In this document: piece by piece, positions 24,002 through 33,556 of the stretch | How positions within the stretch are numbered: position 1 is the stretch's first letter | How the letters are laid out: the number at the start of each line of letters is the position of its first letter | NCBI RefSeq assembly: GCF_023856365.1 | Contig: NC_064548.1 | Coordinates: 20,694,461-20,758,460, forward strand | Reading direction: 5' to 3' | From: Brienomyrus brachyistius | Taxonomy: Eukaryota > Chordata > Actinopteri > Osteoglossiformes > Mormyridae | DNA: 64,000 bases | Notes under the pieces: generated by a model | The model's database searches: none | Seen by the model: the letters and a program-made list of their open reading frames with translations, nothing else | Told to the model about the DNA's origin: nothing | Translations under genes and position numbers: made by a program

Positions 24002-24891
24002 TGTGCAAAATCAACCAATGTCCAGAAAAGTTCCATGGGCATCATACCTGATTTTGATGAAAACTAGGTATTTTGATCCTTATAGAGAACACTGAAAGAT
24101 CCCCAACTTTAACTGAAAAATTCTGATGCAGTCCAAAGATGGCCCTTTCAAATTTGGGTGCCACGCCCCTTTTTTGCACTCGCGAATTGCACATATGTTT
24201 TGTAAGGGTTTTCAGGAGACCACATCTTCATTTCTAAGCATGCTAGAGAGCTGAAAATTGCTCTCCTGGCCTACTTTTCCCTGCTCTTTCAGAATCTTAT
24301 AGTTCAGATATGCTTCTTTCAACTGTATAAGTTTCATTCCCATCACTATCTATACAGTTAACCACGCCCCCGAAGTAGGGGGTCCGATGGGGGGGTTTCT
24401 TACCTGTGACCATTTTCAGATGGCAATATATTAAAAAATAAATGGTTATTTAGAATGAATTTGCATCTGCTTACAGTATCTTCCTCAAATAAAAATATAG
24501 AAGAATATTGGATGTAAGTGTGGTGGTGACCCCACAGCTTGGGGTCAAAATCCGAAAAAAGTATCTGGGGTTGAACCAAAAACTGATTTTTGCAGGTCCA
24601 TAACTTTGAAGTGCTTCCCATGAGCTTAATTTTAATGCCAGATTCTGAAGGAGAAAGGTAGGCCAGAAGAGCAATTTTCAGCTCTCTAGCTGAAATGAAG
24701 ATGTGGTCTCCTGAAAACCCTTACAAATGATATGCGCCATTCGCGAGTGCAAAAAAGGGGCGTGGCACCCAAATTTGAAAGGGCCATAACTTTGGACTGC
24801 ATCAGAATTTTTCAATAAAACTTGGGGAATTTGCAGTGTTCTCTATAAGTATCAAAATGCCAAAGTTTTCATCAAAATCAGGAATGATGCC
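24002..24891. mobile_element. Palindromic TIR element, main part
   Basis: Sequence from 24,002 to about 24,300 is mirrored by 24,639-24,891 plus 43,537-43,575. Shared blocks are 'gggcatcat.cctgatttt', 'gatgcagtccaaag', 'tttcaaatttgggtgcc', 'gggttttcaggagacca' and 'gctgaaaattgctct'. The arms are about 300 bp around a ~340-bp centre. No transposase is encoded. The right arm is cut at GATGCC by the LTR element that follows and resumes at 43,537. The superfamily is unclear, and I could not define a target duplication in the LINE sequence on either side. Confidence 0.75.
24886..24891. repeat. LTR-element target-site duplication, left (GATGCC)
   Basis: GATGCC immediately precedes the 5' LTR and recurs immediately after the 3' LTR at 43,537-43,542. 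If the LTR is taken to end in G instead of CA, the duplication is the 5-bp ATGCC, the more usual length for Gypsy elements. Confidence 0.85.
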
Positions 24892-25176
24892 TGTGACGCC
24901 CGCTCCGTCCGCTCCTCGTGTGTGCCACGCCCCCTAATTACCCACGTGTGATTTCCTGATCGTGCCCAGTCGTGTCTTGTTTCCTGCTGCCTTGTTTAAC
25001 GTATTTAAGTTCCTGATTTATACTAACCCGTGTCTGTCATTGATGTTAGTTGGCGTCTTCTGTTCCCTGCCCCGAATCCCCTGAATAAACCCCTGTTTGC
25101 CCTGATTACGGCTTGTTTGCCCGTTTCTGCCTGCTCGCCCGCACGATCGCCGCTCTGCCCGCGATCGAGCGTGACA
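24892..25176 (+). repeat. 5' LTR of young LTR element
   Basis: This 285-bp sequence begins TGTGACGCC and ends GCGTGACA, giving TG...CA termini. By eye it matches 43,252-43,536 at all but one position (G versus A at the eleventh base). A TATTTAAG box at 25,002-25,009 and an AATAAA signal at 25,084-25,089 are placed as in a U3-R-U5 LTR. The near identity of the copies implies a recent insertion. No classical tRNA primer-binding site is evident just downstream. Confidence 0.9.
25002..25009 (+). promoter_or_regulatory. TATA-like box of the 5' LTR
   Basis: TATTTAAG lies about 80 bp upstream of the AATAAA signal, the expected arrangement of an LTR promoter and poly(A) site. The identical motif is at 43,362-43,369 in the 3' LTR. 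Confidence 0.55.
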
Positions 25177-25178
25177 GA

Positions 25179-27284
25179 ATGACAGACCACAACAAGGCTG
25201 CATACATCTCCAAGGAGGAGTACTTCCGCCTCGGAGAACAGGTAGCGTACTGGAGATCCCAACCCGGTATCACTGAAGATCGTCCAGCGTGGAGCCTCGT
25301 CCGCTGGTGTGAGAAGACCCTCGGGGAGCTAGCCCTCGACCTAGAAGCCCGCTTGGCCGAGGTGCTGCGCAAGGGTCTCCTGCGGATAGCTCAGCTCCGG
25401 ACCAAGCGCTCAGTCGCTCCCAGCGAGCGGGGACCAGTCCTTCCGCCGTCCGCATTGGCGGACGTAGCTCCACCTCCCGCCGCTACCAAAAGCCGGAGGA
25501 GGAGACGGAAGGAACCGGCGATCGCCCCGACGATCGCCTTGAGGGCATGTGCCCTCATCCCGGCGGCCCTCCCGGAGGAGGATCGGGAGGTCTCCCCAAT
25601 CGCCCGGATGGTCCCTAGCTCTGCTAAGCTGTCTCCCCAGGCAGCTTTTCCTGTCCGGAGAGCACCGGTCCCGGCTACGCCGTCGGAACGGCCGGCGCTG
25701 CCGGCGGACCCCGCTCCCGCGCAGCCGGCGGACCCCGCTCCCGCGCAGCCGGCGCTGCCGGCGGACCCCGCTCCCGCGCAGCCGCCGCTGCCGGCGGACC
25801 CCGCGCAGCCACCGCTGCCGGCGGACCCCGCTCCCGCGCAGCCGCCATTACCGGCGGACCCCGCTCCCGCGCAGCCGCCATTACCGGCGGACCCCGCTCC
25901 CGTGCGGTCGCCGCTGCCTGCGCAGCCGCCTTCGCCCGCGGATCCCTATCCCGTGCGGCCTTCGCTGCCTGCGCAGCCGCCTTCGCCTGCTGCAGCTCCC
26001 GGGCAGGCGCCCCCACTGCAGCAACCTGCTGCAGCTCCCGGGCAGGCGCCCCCACTGCAGCAAGCTCCTGTTCCTGACCGCGCTCCTGTTCCTGTCCCGG
26101 CGCCCCCTTCGCCTGCTGCAGCTCCCGGGCAGGCGCCCCCACTGCAGCAAGCTCCTGTTCCTGACCGCGCTCCTGTTCCTGTTCCGGCGCCCCCTCTGCA
26201 GCCGCCTGCTGCAGCTCCCGGGCCGGCGCCCCCTCTGCAGCCGCCTGCTGCAGCTCCCGGGCCGGCGCCCCCTCTGCAGCCGCCTGCTGCAGCTCCTGGG
26301 CAGGCGCCCCCACTGCAGCAACCTGCAGCTCCCGGGCAGGCGCCCCCTCTGCAGCCAGCTCCTGTTCCTGACCGCGCTCCTGTTCCTGTCCCGGCGCCCC
26401 CTCCGCCTGCAGCAGCTCCCGAGGCGCCCCGAATGACTTTACTGCCTGTCCCTGGCCCCGCTCCTGTAACCCCTTGTCCCTCGTCCCGGCCACGTCGACC
26501 CCGACCTAGGGTCGGCCTGTCTGTGTCCCGCAAGGGGAGGGGACACAGACGCAGGGCTGGGGTCCCGCCCGCCCTGCCCCCTGGCTCGCCCTGCCTCGCC
26601 TGCGCTGGGGCTCGGTTGGCGCCTGCGGGTCCTGGCCCTCCGGGTCGGCTGTCGCCTGCGGGTCCCTCTCCGGTGCCTCGTCGCCCCGCCTCGCTCCCCC
26701 CTCTGGTGCCTGGTCGGTCGCCTGCGGGCTCCCCGACGGCGGCTCCTCGGTTGCCTGCGGGGCCCCTACCTCCGGCCCTCCACCGGACGTCGCCGCCTGC
26801 TGCGGCTCCCCCCTCCTCCGGACCTTCGCCGTGGGCCCCTCCTGCTCCCTCGTCCCCTTCCCCGGTGCTCCCTCCTGCTCCCTCCCTGGCCCCTCCGCGG
26901 GTCCCTCGCCCTGTCTCCTCGGCCCCTTCTCGGTCCCCTCCGGCTCCGGCCTCCCGGCCGCCTGCAGCCCCTCCGGCTGCCGCCCGTCGCCCGCTGGGTC
27001 TCCCTCGGGCTCCCCTGTGTTCCCCAGCCTTCTCTCCCTTCTCTCCTGCCCTGGTCCCTCAGAGATATTACCTGGTACATTGGGCGGAGCTTAATTCTCC
27101 GCTTCTGAGTCATAAGAGGAAGTGGCTTATCCTTGATTCTGATTGGTCGGGGGTTTATGCCCATATATGGTATCAATACATGCTTATGCCACGTGCTGCC
27201 GATAGGGGGCGATATGGTTTTGGAAGATTGCCGTTATGTCCATATATGGTATCAATACATGCTTATGCCACGTGTTGCCGATAG
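25179..27284 (+). CDS. Proline-rich, gag-like protein of LTR element (unrecognised family)
   Basis: The ATG at 25,179 is two bases past the LTR end (AGAATGACAG), so I choose it over an upstream in-frame ATG inside the LTR. The 701-residue product has three parts. Residues 1-80 look folded and charged, with tryptophans at 25, 38 and 43 and a helix-like Leu/Ala/Arg stretch at 50-75. A basic cluster (SRRRRRK, 105-111) follows. About 165-625 is very Pro/Ala-rich, with repeats of PADPAPAQP and then PAAAPGQAPPLQ. Position suggests Gag, but I see no CCHC knuckle, protease or polymerase. From 27,061 (about residue 628) the frame has crossed into the inverted-repeat arm, so the last ~74 residues are a read-through and not original. 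The DNA is strongly GC-rich compared with its surroundings. Expression is unproven. Confidence 0.5.
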   Translation: MTDHNKAAYISKEEYFRLGEQVAYWRSQPGITEDRPAWSLVRWCEKTLGELALDLEARLAEVLRKGLLRIAQLRTKRSVAPSERGPVLPPSALADVAPPPAATKSRRRRRKEPAIAPTIALRACALIPAALPEEDREVSPIARMVPSSAKLSPQAAFPVRRAPVPATPSERPALPADPAPAQPADPAPAQPALPADPAPAQPPLPADPAQPPLPADPAPAQPPLPADPAPAQPPLPADPAPVRSPLPAQPPSPADPYPVRPSLPAQPPSPAAAPGQAPPLQQPAAAPGQAPPLQQAPVPDRAPVPVPAPPSPAAAPGQAPPLQQAPVPDRAPVPVPAPPLQPPAAAPGPAPPLQPPAAAPGPAPPLQPPAAAPGQAPPLQQPAAPGQAPPLQPAPVPDRAPVPVPAPPPPAAAPEAPRMTLLPVPGPAPVTPCPSSRPRRPRPRVGLSVSRKGRGHRRRAGVPPALPPGSPCLACAGARLAPAGPGPPGRLSPAGPSPVPRRPASLPPLVPGRSPAGSPTAAPRLPAGPLPPALHRTSPPAAAPPSSGPSPWAPPAPSSPSPVLPPAPSLAPPRVPRPVSSAPSRSPPAPASRPPAAPPAAARRPLGLPRAPLCSPAFSPFSPALVPQRYYLVHWAELNSPLLSHKRKWLILDSDWSGVYAHIWYQYMLMPRAADRGRYGFGRLPLCPYMVSIHAYATCCR
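25690..26440 (+). repeat. Short in-frame tandem repeats in the proline-rich frame
   Basis: Two families of tandem units lie in register with the reading frame: one based on 'gcggaccccgctcccgcgca' (units of about 24-36 bp, 25,700-25,915) and one based on 'cctgctgcagctcccgggc' (units of about 36-39 bp, 25,985-26,440). Unit lengths are multiples of three, so the frame stays open through copy-number change. This argues that length variation here is tolerated or that the frame is used. Confidence 0.75.
27061..27260. promoter_or_regulatory. Promoter-like outer edge of the left arm
   Basis: Within 200 bp lie a GGGCGG box (27,082), an ATTGGT (inverted CCAAT) box (27,142), and two copies of a module with CCATATATGG (27,161 and 27,240) followed about 20 bp later by GCCACGTG. 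CCATATATGG fits the SRF-binding CArG consensus and CACGTG is an E-box core. A third module is at 27,805. The right arm carries the mirror set at 42,710 and 42,789. Activity is an inference from motif clustering. Confidence 0.4.
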
Positions 27285-28327
27285 GGTGGTTTGGGAGATT
27301 AAACTTTAATAGAATAAAAATACATTACATGTATAAAATTACATTACATGTATTTTATTAATGTGCTTTTTTAAATTACGTTTTTAAGGAATAATAAAAC
27401 ATAGAGCAGGATGAAGGCAAGCTAGCGCATACACGTTCAGCGGGGGCGTCCGTCCGGCCCGTAGCCGCGTGTTGTTAGTAAGCGCCGCGGCGTATTTTAA
27501 AAGAAGGCACCAAAATGTTTTAAAGAAGAAAGCCCGAAAAGAAGAAAACCCTTAGTGTTATTTTAAAAGAAAAGCAGTGTGAATTTAAACAAACATGCCC
27601 GAAAGAAGCAGCAGAAGAGCACATTTAAACAAGTGCAAGCGAAACCTATGAACATACAGCCCCGTCGTTTTAAAAGAAGCGAGCACTCATTACATTTAAC
27701 CAACACGAAAGACTTTAGTTATATTTACCAGGTTGGAGAAAGCATGTAAGCGGCAAACTTTTAGAAGAAAGGGGCGATATGGTTTTGGGAGACTGCCGTT
27801 ATGTCCATATATGGTATCAATACATGCTTATGCCACGTGTTGCCGATAGGGTGGTTTGGGAGATTAAACTTTAATAGAATAAAAATACATTACATGTATT
27901 TTATTAATGTGATTTTTTGATTACGTTTTTAAGGTATAATAAAACATAGAGCAGGATAATGGCAAGATAGCGCATACACGTTCAGCGGGGGCGTCCGTCC
28001 GGCCCCGTGTTGTTAGTAAGCGCCGCGGCGTATTTTAAAAGAAAGCACCCAAATGTTTTAAAAGAAGAAAGCACCAAAATGTTTTAAAAGAAGAAAGACC
28101 CAAAAGAAGAAAACCCTTAGTGTTATTTTAAAAGAAAAAGCAGGGTGAATTTTAACAAACATGCCCCGAAAGAAGCAGCAGAAGAGCAAATTTAAACAAG
28201 CGAAAACAACAAACAAGCCCGTCGTTTTAAAAGAAGCTATCACTCATTACATTTAACCAACACGAAAGACTTTAGTTATATTTACCAGGTTGAAGAAAGC
28301 ATGCAAGCGGCAAACTTTTAGAAGAAA
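27205..28327. repeat. 566-bp tandem duplication unique to the left arm
   Basis: The segment from 'ggggcgatatggtttt' at 27,205 recurs at 27,771, and both copies end in 'caaacttttagaagaaa' (27,770 and 28,327). The copies are clearly diverged, with several small indels. The right arm has only one equivalent copy (about 42,196-42,752), which matches the inner left copy. This accounts for the 565-bp offset of mirror coordinates at the outer ends. Confidence 0.85.
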
Positions 28328-28399
28328 TAGGACGAAACGCTCCGGAGACCCGCCACATGCGACTATTCTGTTTGAACAACGCGGGGCGGAATGGACAAT

Positions 28400-28470
28400 C
28401 GCTAGTCCGGCGTTTGGCGCATGCGCACCCACGCCGCCTCCCCTTTCAAAATGGCGACGCCGGCGGAGCG
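28400..28470. promoter_or_regulatory. NRF1/YY1-type motif cluster, left arm
   Basis: GCGCATGCGCA at 28,417-28,427 matches the NRF1 consensus and AAAATGGCGAC at 28,448-28,458 resembles the YY1 core AANATGGCGGC. They lie within 45 bp of each other in a CpG-rich patch. Such pairs are common at housekeeping promoters. The mirror copy is at 42,066-42,107. No gene start is identifiable next to it. Confidence 0.45.
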
Positions 28471-28677
28471 CCTGTTTTAGCAAATAAAACCCCTATAGCC
28501 GTAATGTTTTTAAGGAATGAAGCACTTTTCTGCCAATGTGAATAATAAAGTAAAGCGGTCTGTGCATTTTCGACAGCAATAATCAAAGAATAACGCGGTT
28601 AATTCTTGTTTAAGCGAATGCATGCTCTCACTCTTGTGTGGCGCACGCGCGTAGATCCACACAGCATTTCCTTTATT

Positions 28678-28850
28678 GAGCCAGCTCGTTGCGTGAAGCA
28701 GCTGTCAAATGGCGAGCAATTGTCAAATTGTCTCATACAGAAAATGCCAGCCATATGTTTGGGAGCCAACTCGTTGCGTCAAGCAACTGTCAAATGGCGA
28801 ACAATTGTCGCTGGACCAAGAATTCATGCATCTACCTTTGCAATGCAACT
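28678..28850. repeat. ~85-bp direct duplication in the left arm
   Basis: The block 'gagccagctcgttgcgtgaa' through 'caaatggcgagcaattgtc' recurs 85 bp later with a few substitutions. It is mirrored in the right arm at about 41,674-41,846, so the duplication predates formation of the inverted repeat or was copied with it. Confidence 0.8.
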
Positions 28851-30552
28851 ACCTTTTTCTCGGGTCGACAGCACAACACCCCCGGATTGCTTAGCTACAT
28901 TTAGCTAAATTTATCTACGTACGGTTAATCAAAAGGTGTAACCAGAACTTGAAAAGATGTATGACAACACATGCTGAGCTTTTATTTCAAATAAGCCCCT
29001 TTAACCTCATCGTTTTAAGCAATGAAACTCTTTTCGGCTAATGTGTTATTTAAAGTAAAACATCTTAAGCATTTCGACAACAAGAATCAAGGAATAACGC
29101 TGGCGATCCTTGTTAAAATAACTCTCTCCATGTCGCGCTTGTGCGTGCAGCCACGATACCCACACACCACTGTCTTTTATTGAAAACAGCTGAGGCAAGT
29201 CGTTTTCGGAACTTTAAAGTGTGTATACAATAAGTAAACGTGTGTAAAAGAAGTATAAAATGTGTTATAAAGCGCATAGCCAACGATAATTACTAAAGAA
29301 TTTAAGCATAATAGCCCAGACTTACCATGGCCTATAGCCGGTAGAAATGGAGCTATCCTACGGCCTACAAGATAAAAGCATATGGCACCAAATTGGAATC
29401 GGTAGTCTTTAAAGTAATAAAATACATTATATGAATTTATTAATGCGATATTCTAAATACGTTTTAAGGGGTCATCGGACGCATCGAGCTTTTCTAGCTA
29501 GAGAGGAAAGAGAGTCGGGGCAGATTTGAATGGTAAAAGCAGTAGTTGTGTATTATTAACGGTTTATTTTTTAACAAAATGTCCTATTTTATAACGGTAA
29601 AACACAGCAATACCGTTTTTAGGGGGGATTTATGCGTATTGCATGTCTAGACATGTCGATCAGCTAATGTCCGCGGCAGGGGGAAACGGGTCGTAGGCGC
29701 GAGAGCTTATGGAGCCGTGAGTGATACGCCTATGAGAAGGAAGCGTCAATTGACAAATTGTTGCAGAGTGCGTGTAACATCTCGTTTAACCGCTGGTCCT
29801 GAGTGTGACAAGCAGACAGACAGCATTCACGCCCCGGCAGAATGCACATTACGTCTATTTGTTAATCTGTTTTATTCGTAAATAGTATAAAATAATATAT
29901 GTCTAATGGAAATAAAAGTCGATGTCTAACACCACAGCTCTGGGACTCTAGCATACCCCCGGGCGCCCCGCTGCGGGCCTGTGGGGCTGGATGAAGGATC
30001 TAACTTCAATTGCTTAATCAGCAGGGTAAAGTGCCGTAACTTAAACGGGGGTATGACAAATTAGTATAAAGTTTTAAGCCAATAAGATTTAATTAATAAA
30101 ATAATTTAGTTGTATTTTGTTAGTTTTATTTTCAATAAAACACACCCAGCGCATTATTAATTTAATAGATGCAGGAACTAGTGCGCGGTATTTAGCTACG
30201 TACTTCAAAAACATTTTAAAAACTTTGTTAGACTAATACCTTAGTTATTTTAATAATTTAAGGGATAAAAACATTTGTCGTGTTTGTCAATGTGTTATTT
30301 TAAGTAAATGCGTTATTTTCCAACGCCAAAAGCCCTGTCATGTTTTAAGTGAGAAATGATATGGACTAGCAACTCTCTCTGGGGGAGCAACCCCGGTTAG
30401 ATACTATTAAGCAGCATTTAGTGACATGCATCAAAACACATTTTTAAAAACTTTGAAAGAATAAAGCCTTAGTTATTTTAATAAATATGTTTTTCAGTAA
30501 ATGTTTATTCACGCGCATGCACACAAACACACACATCCCGGAGGTCGGGGGG

Positions 30553-31514
30553 CTTTAGAGTTTAACTTTAGGTTGCTGATCGCAATGTGTGACCAAACCC
30601 CAAAGCACCCTAACTTAGTCGTTTACTAACTTATCGCGAAAAACAGACAGAAATAGACTTGTAAATTCTAAAGAAAAGACATTAACTGTTTTTTGTTAAT
30701 GTTTAAAGGTATACAAACTACAGTTGTATCGGAAACGCACACAAAAACACTAAAAGAGTTTGCTCAGTCAAAAAAAAAAAAAAACACCAAACATATATTG
30801 TTCACGTTTTTTATTAAAATGTATAAGGATTGTTTTGTTATAGGGAAATTTTTAATTAATATGAGTGTGATATAAGTCATTTAGTCAACAAGATTTGAGG
30901 CAGAACCTAAATGGCGGCTTGAAATGACCGACCAGGCAGGTAGAAGTGTGCTTTCCTTATCTCACAAGTCATGGAAGGCTGGGATGGGGGACACATAAGT
31001 GGGGGGTAGGAACTGTGGAATCAGGCAAGGGGGCAAGAATTTAGGATATAGTCTTGTTATTTTAAAGAAGGTGTACATGATTATTTAATTACTTTTAATA
31101 GGTACCAGTAAGATGCATTTAGCACCATGTTGCAAATACACATTAAAAACTTTAAAGAATAAGGTCATAGTTATTTTAATAAAGACATCCTACAAGGTGC
31201 CCACGGCCCTAACTTATATAATCTACAAGCTTGATCCGAGATGCTTGCTGAAGTACAATGCTAAGTTGACATCGGTAACGGAGCTGCAGCCTGTTTGATA
31301 GTTAATGAAACATAGTTCAAATTCAACAGTGTCAGCAGTCATCCACGATGCAGGGAGACTACAGATTGACTATAACGACCCGTTTATCCGCTGGCATTAT
31401 TTAAATTTTTTTGACAGAATAAAGCCTTAGTTATTTTAATAAATATGTTTTTTCAGTAAATGTGTATTCATGCTCATGTGCACAAACACACACACACACA
31501 CCGATGGTCAGGGG
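30553..31514. repeat. A unit, copy 1 (left arm)
   Basis: Begins at 'ctttagagtttaactttagg' and is about 0.96 kb long. It contains an A-rich run and a 'tcacaagtcatggaag' block. It is nearly the same as 32,601-33,556, with small indels such as a longer 'ggacacataagtggggg' tract. A 60-codon frame inside is identical in both A copies but unrecognised. Confidence 0.85.
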
Positions 31515-32600
31515 CTTTAGAGTTTAACTTTAGGTCAGTGAAAGTATAGGACCGTGATGTATATTCAGACCCCAAAACATACTAACTTAGTCGTACATGA
31601 GTCTTATTGTGAAAAAACCGACAAAATAGACTTGTACACTTTAAAGAAAAGACATTAATGGCTTTTGTTAATGTTTAATTGTATCAAAATTTTAGATGTA
31701 TTTGTTAAACAGTCAAACAAAAATGTGTTATTTTAAAGTAGTATAAAATATAACCTTAACTTTGGACGCAAGATGAACAATCTACACACACAGACACACA
31801 CACACACACACACAGCAAAGCCCCAAGCATGCGCACAAGCGCACAACCAAAGGTGGGCTTTTAGAGTTTGCTCGATCAAAAAAAACATCAGACATATATA
31901 GTTTACGTTTTTTATTAAAATGTGTAAGGATTGTTTTGTTATAGCGAAATTTTAAATTAGTATGATTGTGATATAAGTCATTTAGTCAACAAGATTTGAG
32001 GAAGAACCTAAATAGTGGCTGGAAATGACCGACCAGGCAGACAGAAGTCTGCTTTTCTTATCTCACAAGTCATGGAAGTGTAGGGGGATGTAGGAACTGT
32101 GGAATCAGGCAAGGGTGTAAGAATTTAGGATACATTTTTGTTATTTTAAAGAAGATGGCCATGATTATTTAATTATATTTAATAGGAACTAGTAAGTATT
32201 TAGCATCATGCATCAAATACACATTTAAAACTTTGAAGAATAAGGTCTTAGTTATTTTAATAAAGACATCCTACAAGGTACCCCACGGCCCCAGCTTATA
32301 TAGCGTCTACAAGAATGATTTGAGATGCTAGATGGAGTACCATGTTAAGTTGACAATGGTAACTGAGATGCAGCCTGCTTGATAGTTAATGAAACATAGT
32401 TCAAATTCAGCAGTGTCAGCAGTCATCCAATATGCCGGGAGACTAGAGAGTGACTATAGTGCCCCATTTAACCGTTGGTCCTTATTTTTAAGAATTTTGA
32501 CAGAATAAAGCCGTAGTTATTTTAATAAATACGTTTTTTCCAGTACATGGTTGTTCATGCCCCATGTGCACAAACACACACACACACCGGTGGTAAGGGG
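31515..32600. repeat. B unit, copy 1 (left arm)
   Basis: About 1.09 kb, starting at the same 'ctttagagtttaactttagg' block. It resembles A units in block order but is clearly distinct. It carries a CACACA run followed by 'gcatgcgcacaagcgcac' (about 31,783-31,846). It is almost identical to 33,557-34,642. Confidence 0.85.
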
Positions 32601-33556
32601 CTTTAGAGTTTAACTTTAGGTCAGTGAAAGTATAGGACCGTGATGTGTATACAGACCCCAAAGCACCCTAACTTAGTCGTTTACTAACTTATCACGAAAA
32701 AACAGACAGAAATAGACTTGTAAATTTTAAAGAAAAGACATTAACTGTTTTTTGTTAATGTTTAAAGGTATACAAACTACAGTTGTATCGGAAACGCACA
32801 CAAAAACACTAAAAGAGTTTGCTCAGTCAAAAAAAAAAAAAAACACCAAACATATATTGTTCACGTTTTTTATTAAAATGTATAAGGATTGTTTTGTTAT
32901 AGGGAAATTTTTAATTAATATGAGTGTGATATAAGTCATTTAGTCAACAAGATTTGAGGCAGAACCTAAATGGCGGCTTGAAATGACCGACCAGGCAGGT
33001 AGAAGTGTCCTTTCCTTATCTCACAAGTCATGGAAGGGTGGGGGGATGTAGGAACTGTGGAATCAGGCAAGGGGGCAAGAATTTAGGATATAGTCTTGTT
33101 ATTTTAAAGAATGTGTACATGATTATTTAATTACTTTTAATAGGTACCAGTAAGATGCATTTAGCACCATGTTGCAAATACACATTAAAAACTTTAAAGA
33201 ATAAGGTCATAGTTTTTTAAATAAAGACATCCTACAAGGTGCCCAAGGCCCCAGCTTATATAATCTACAAGCTTGAGCTGAGATGCTTGCTGGAGTACAA
33301 TGCTAAGTTGACAACGGTAACGGTGCTGCAGACTGTTTGATAGTTAATGAAACATAGTTCAAATTCAACAGTGTCAGCAGTCATCCACGATGCAGGGAGA
33401 CTACAGATTGACTATAACGACCCGTTTATCCGCTGGCATTATTTAAATTTTTTTGACAGAATAAAGCCTTAGTTATTTTAATAAATATGTTTTTTCAGTA
33501 AATGTGTATTCATGCTCATGTGCACAAACACACACACACACACCGATGGTCAGGGG
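32601..33556. repeat. A unit, copy 2 (left arm)
   Basis: Second A-type unit; start-to-start distance from copy 1 is 2,048 bp. Differences from copy 1 are scattered substitutions and a shorter G-rich tract near 33,037. Confidence 0.85.

Noticed and set aside
25549..26533. Long Arg/Leu- or Gly/Ala-rich frames in other frames and on the opposite strand of the proline-rich region
   Set aside because: They are shadows of a GC-rich tandem repeat read in alternative frames. Only the frame starting at 25,179 has a non-repetitive, protein-like head.
28606..28908. 100-codon frame and its mirror at 41,616-41,918 as a duplicated gene
   Set aside because: It overlaps other open frames, crosses an 85-bp direct duplication and has no recognisable motif. 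Its identity in both arms follows from the palindrome.
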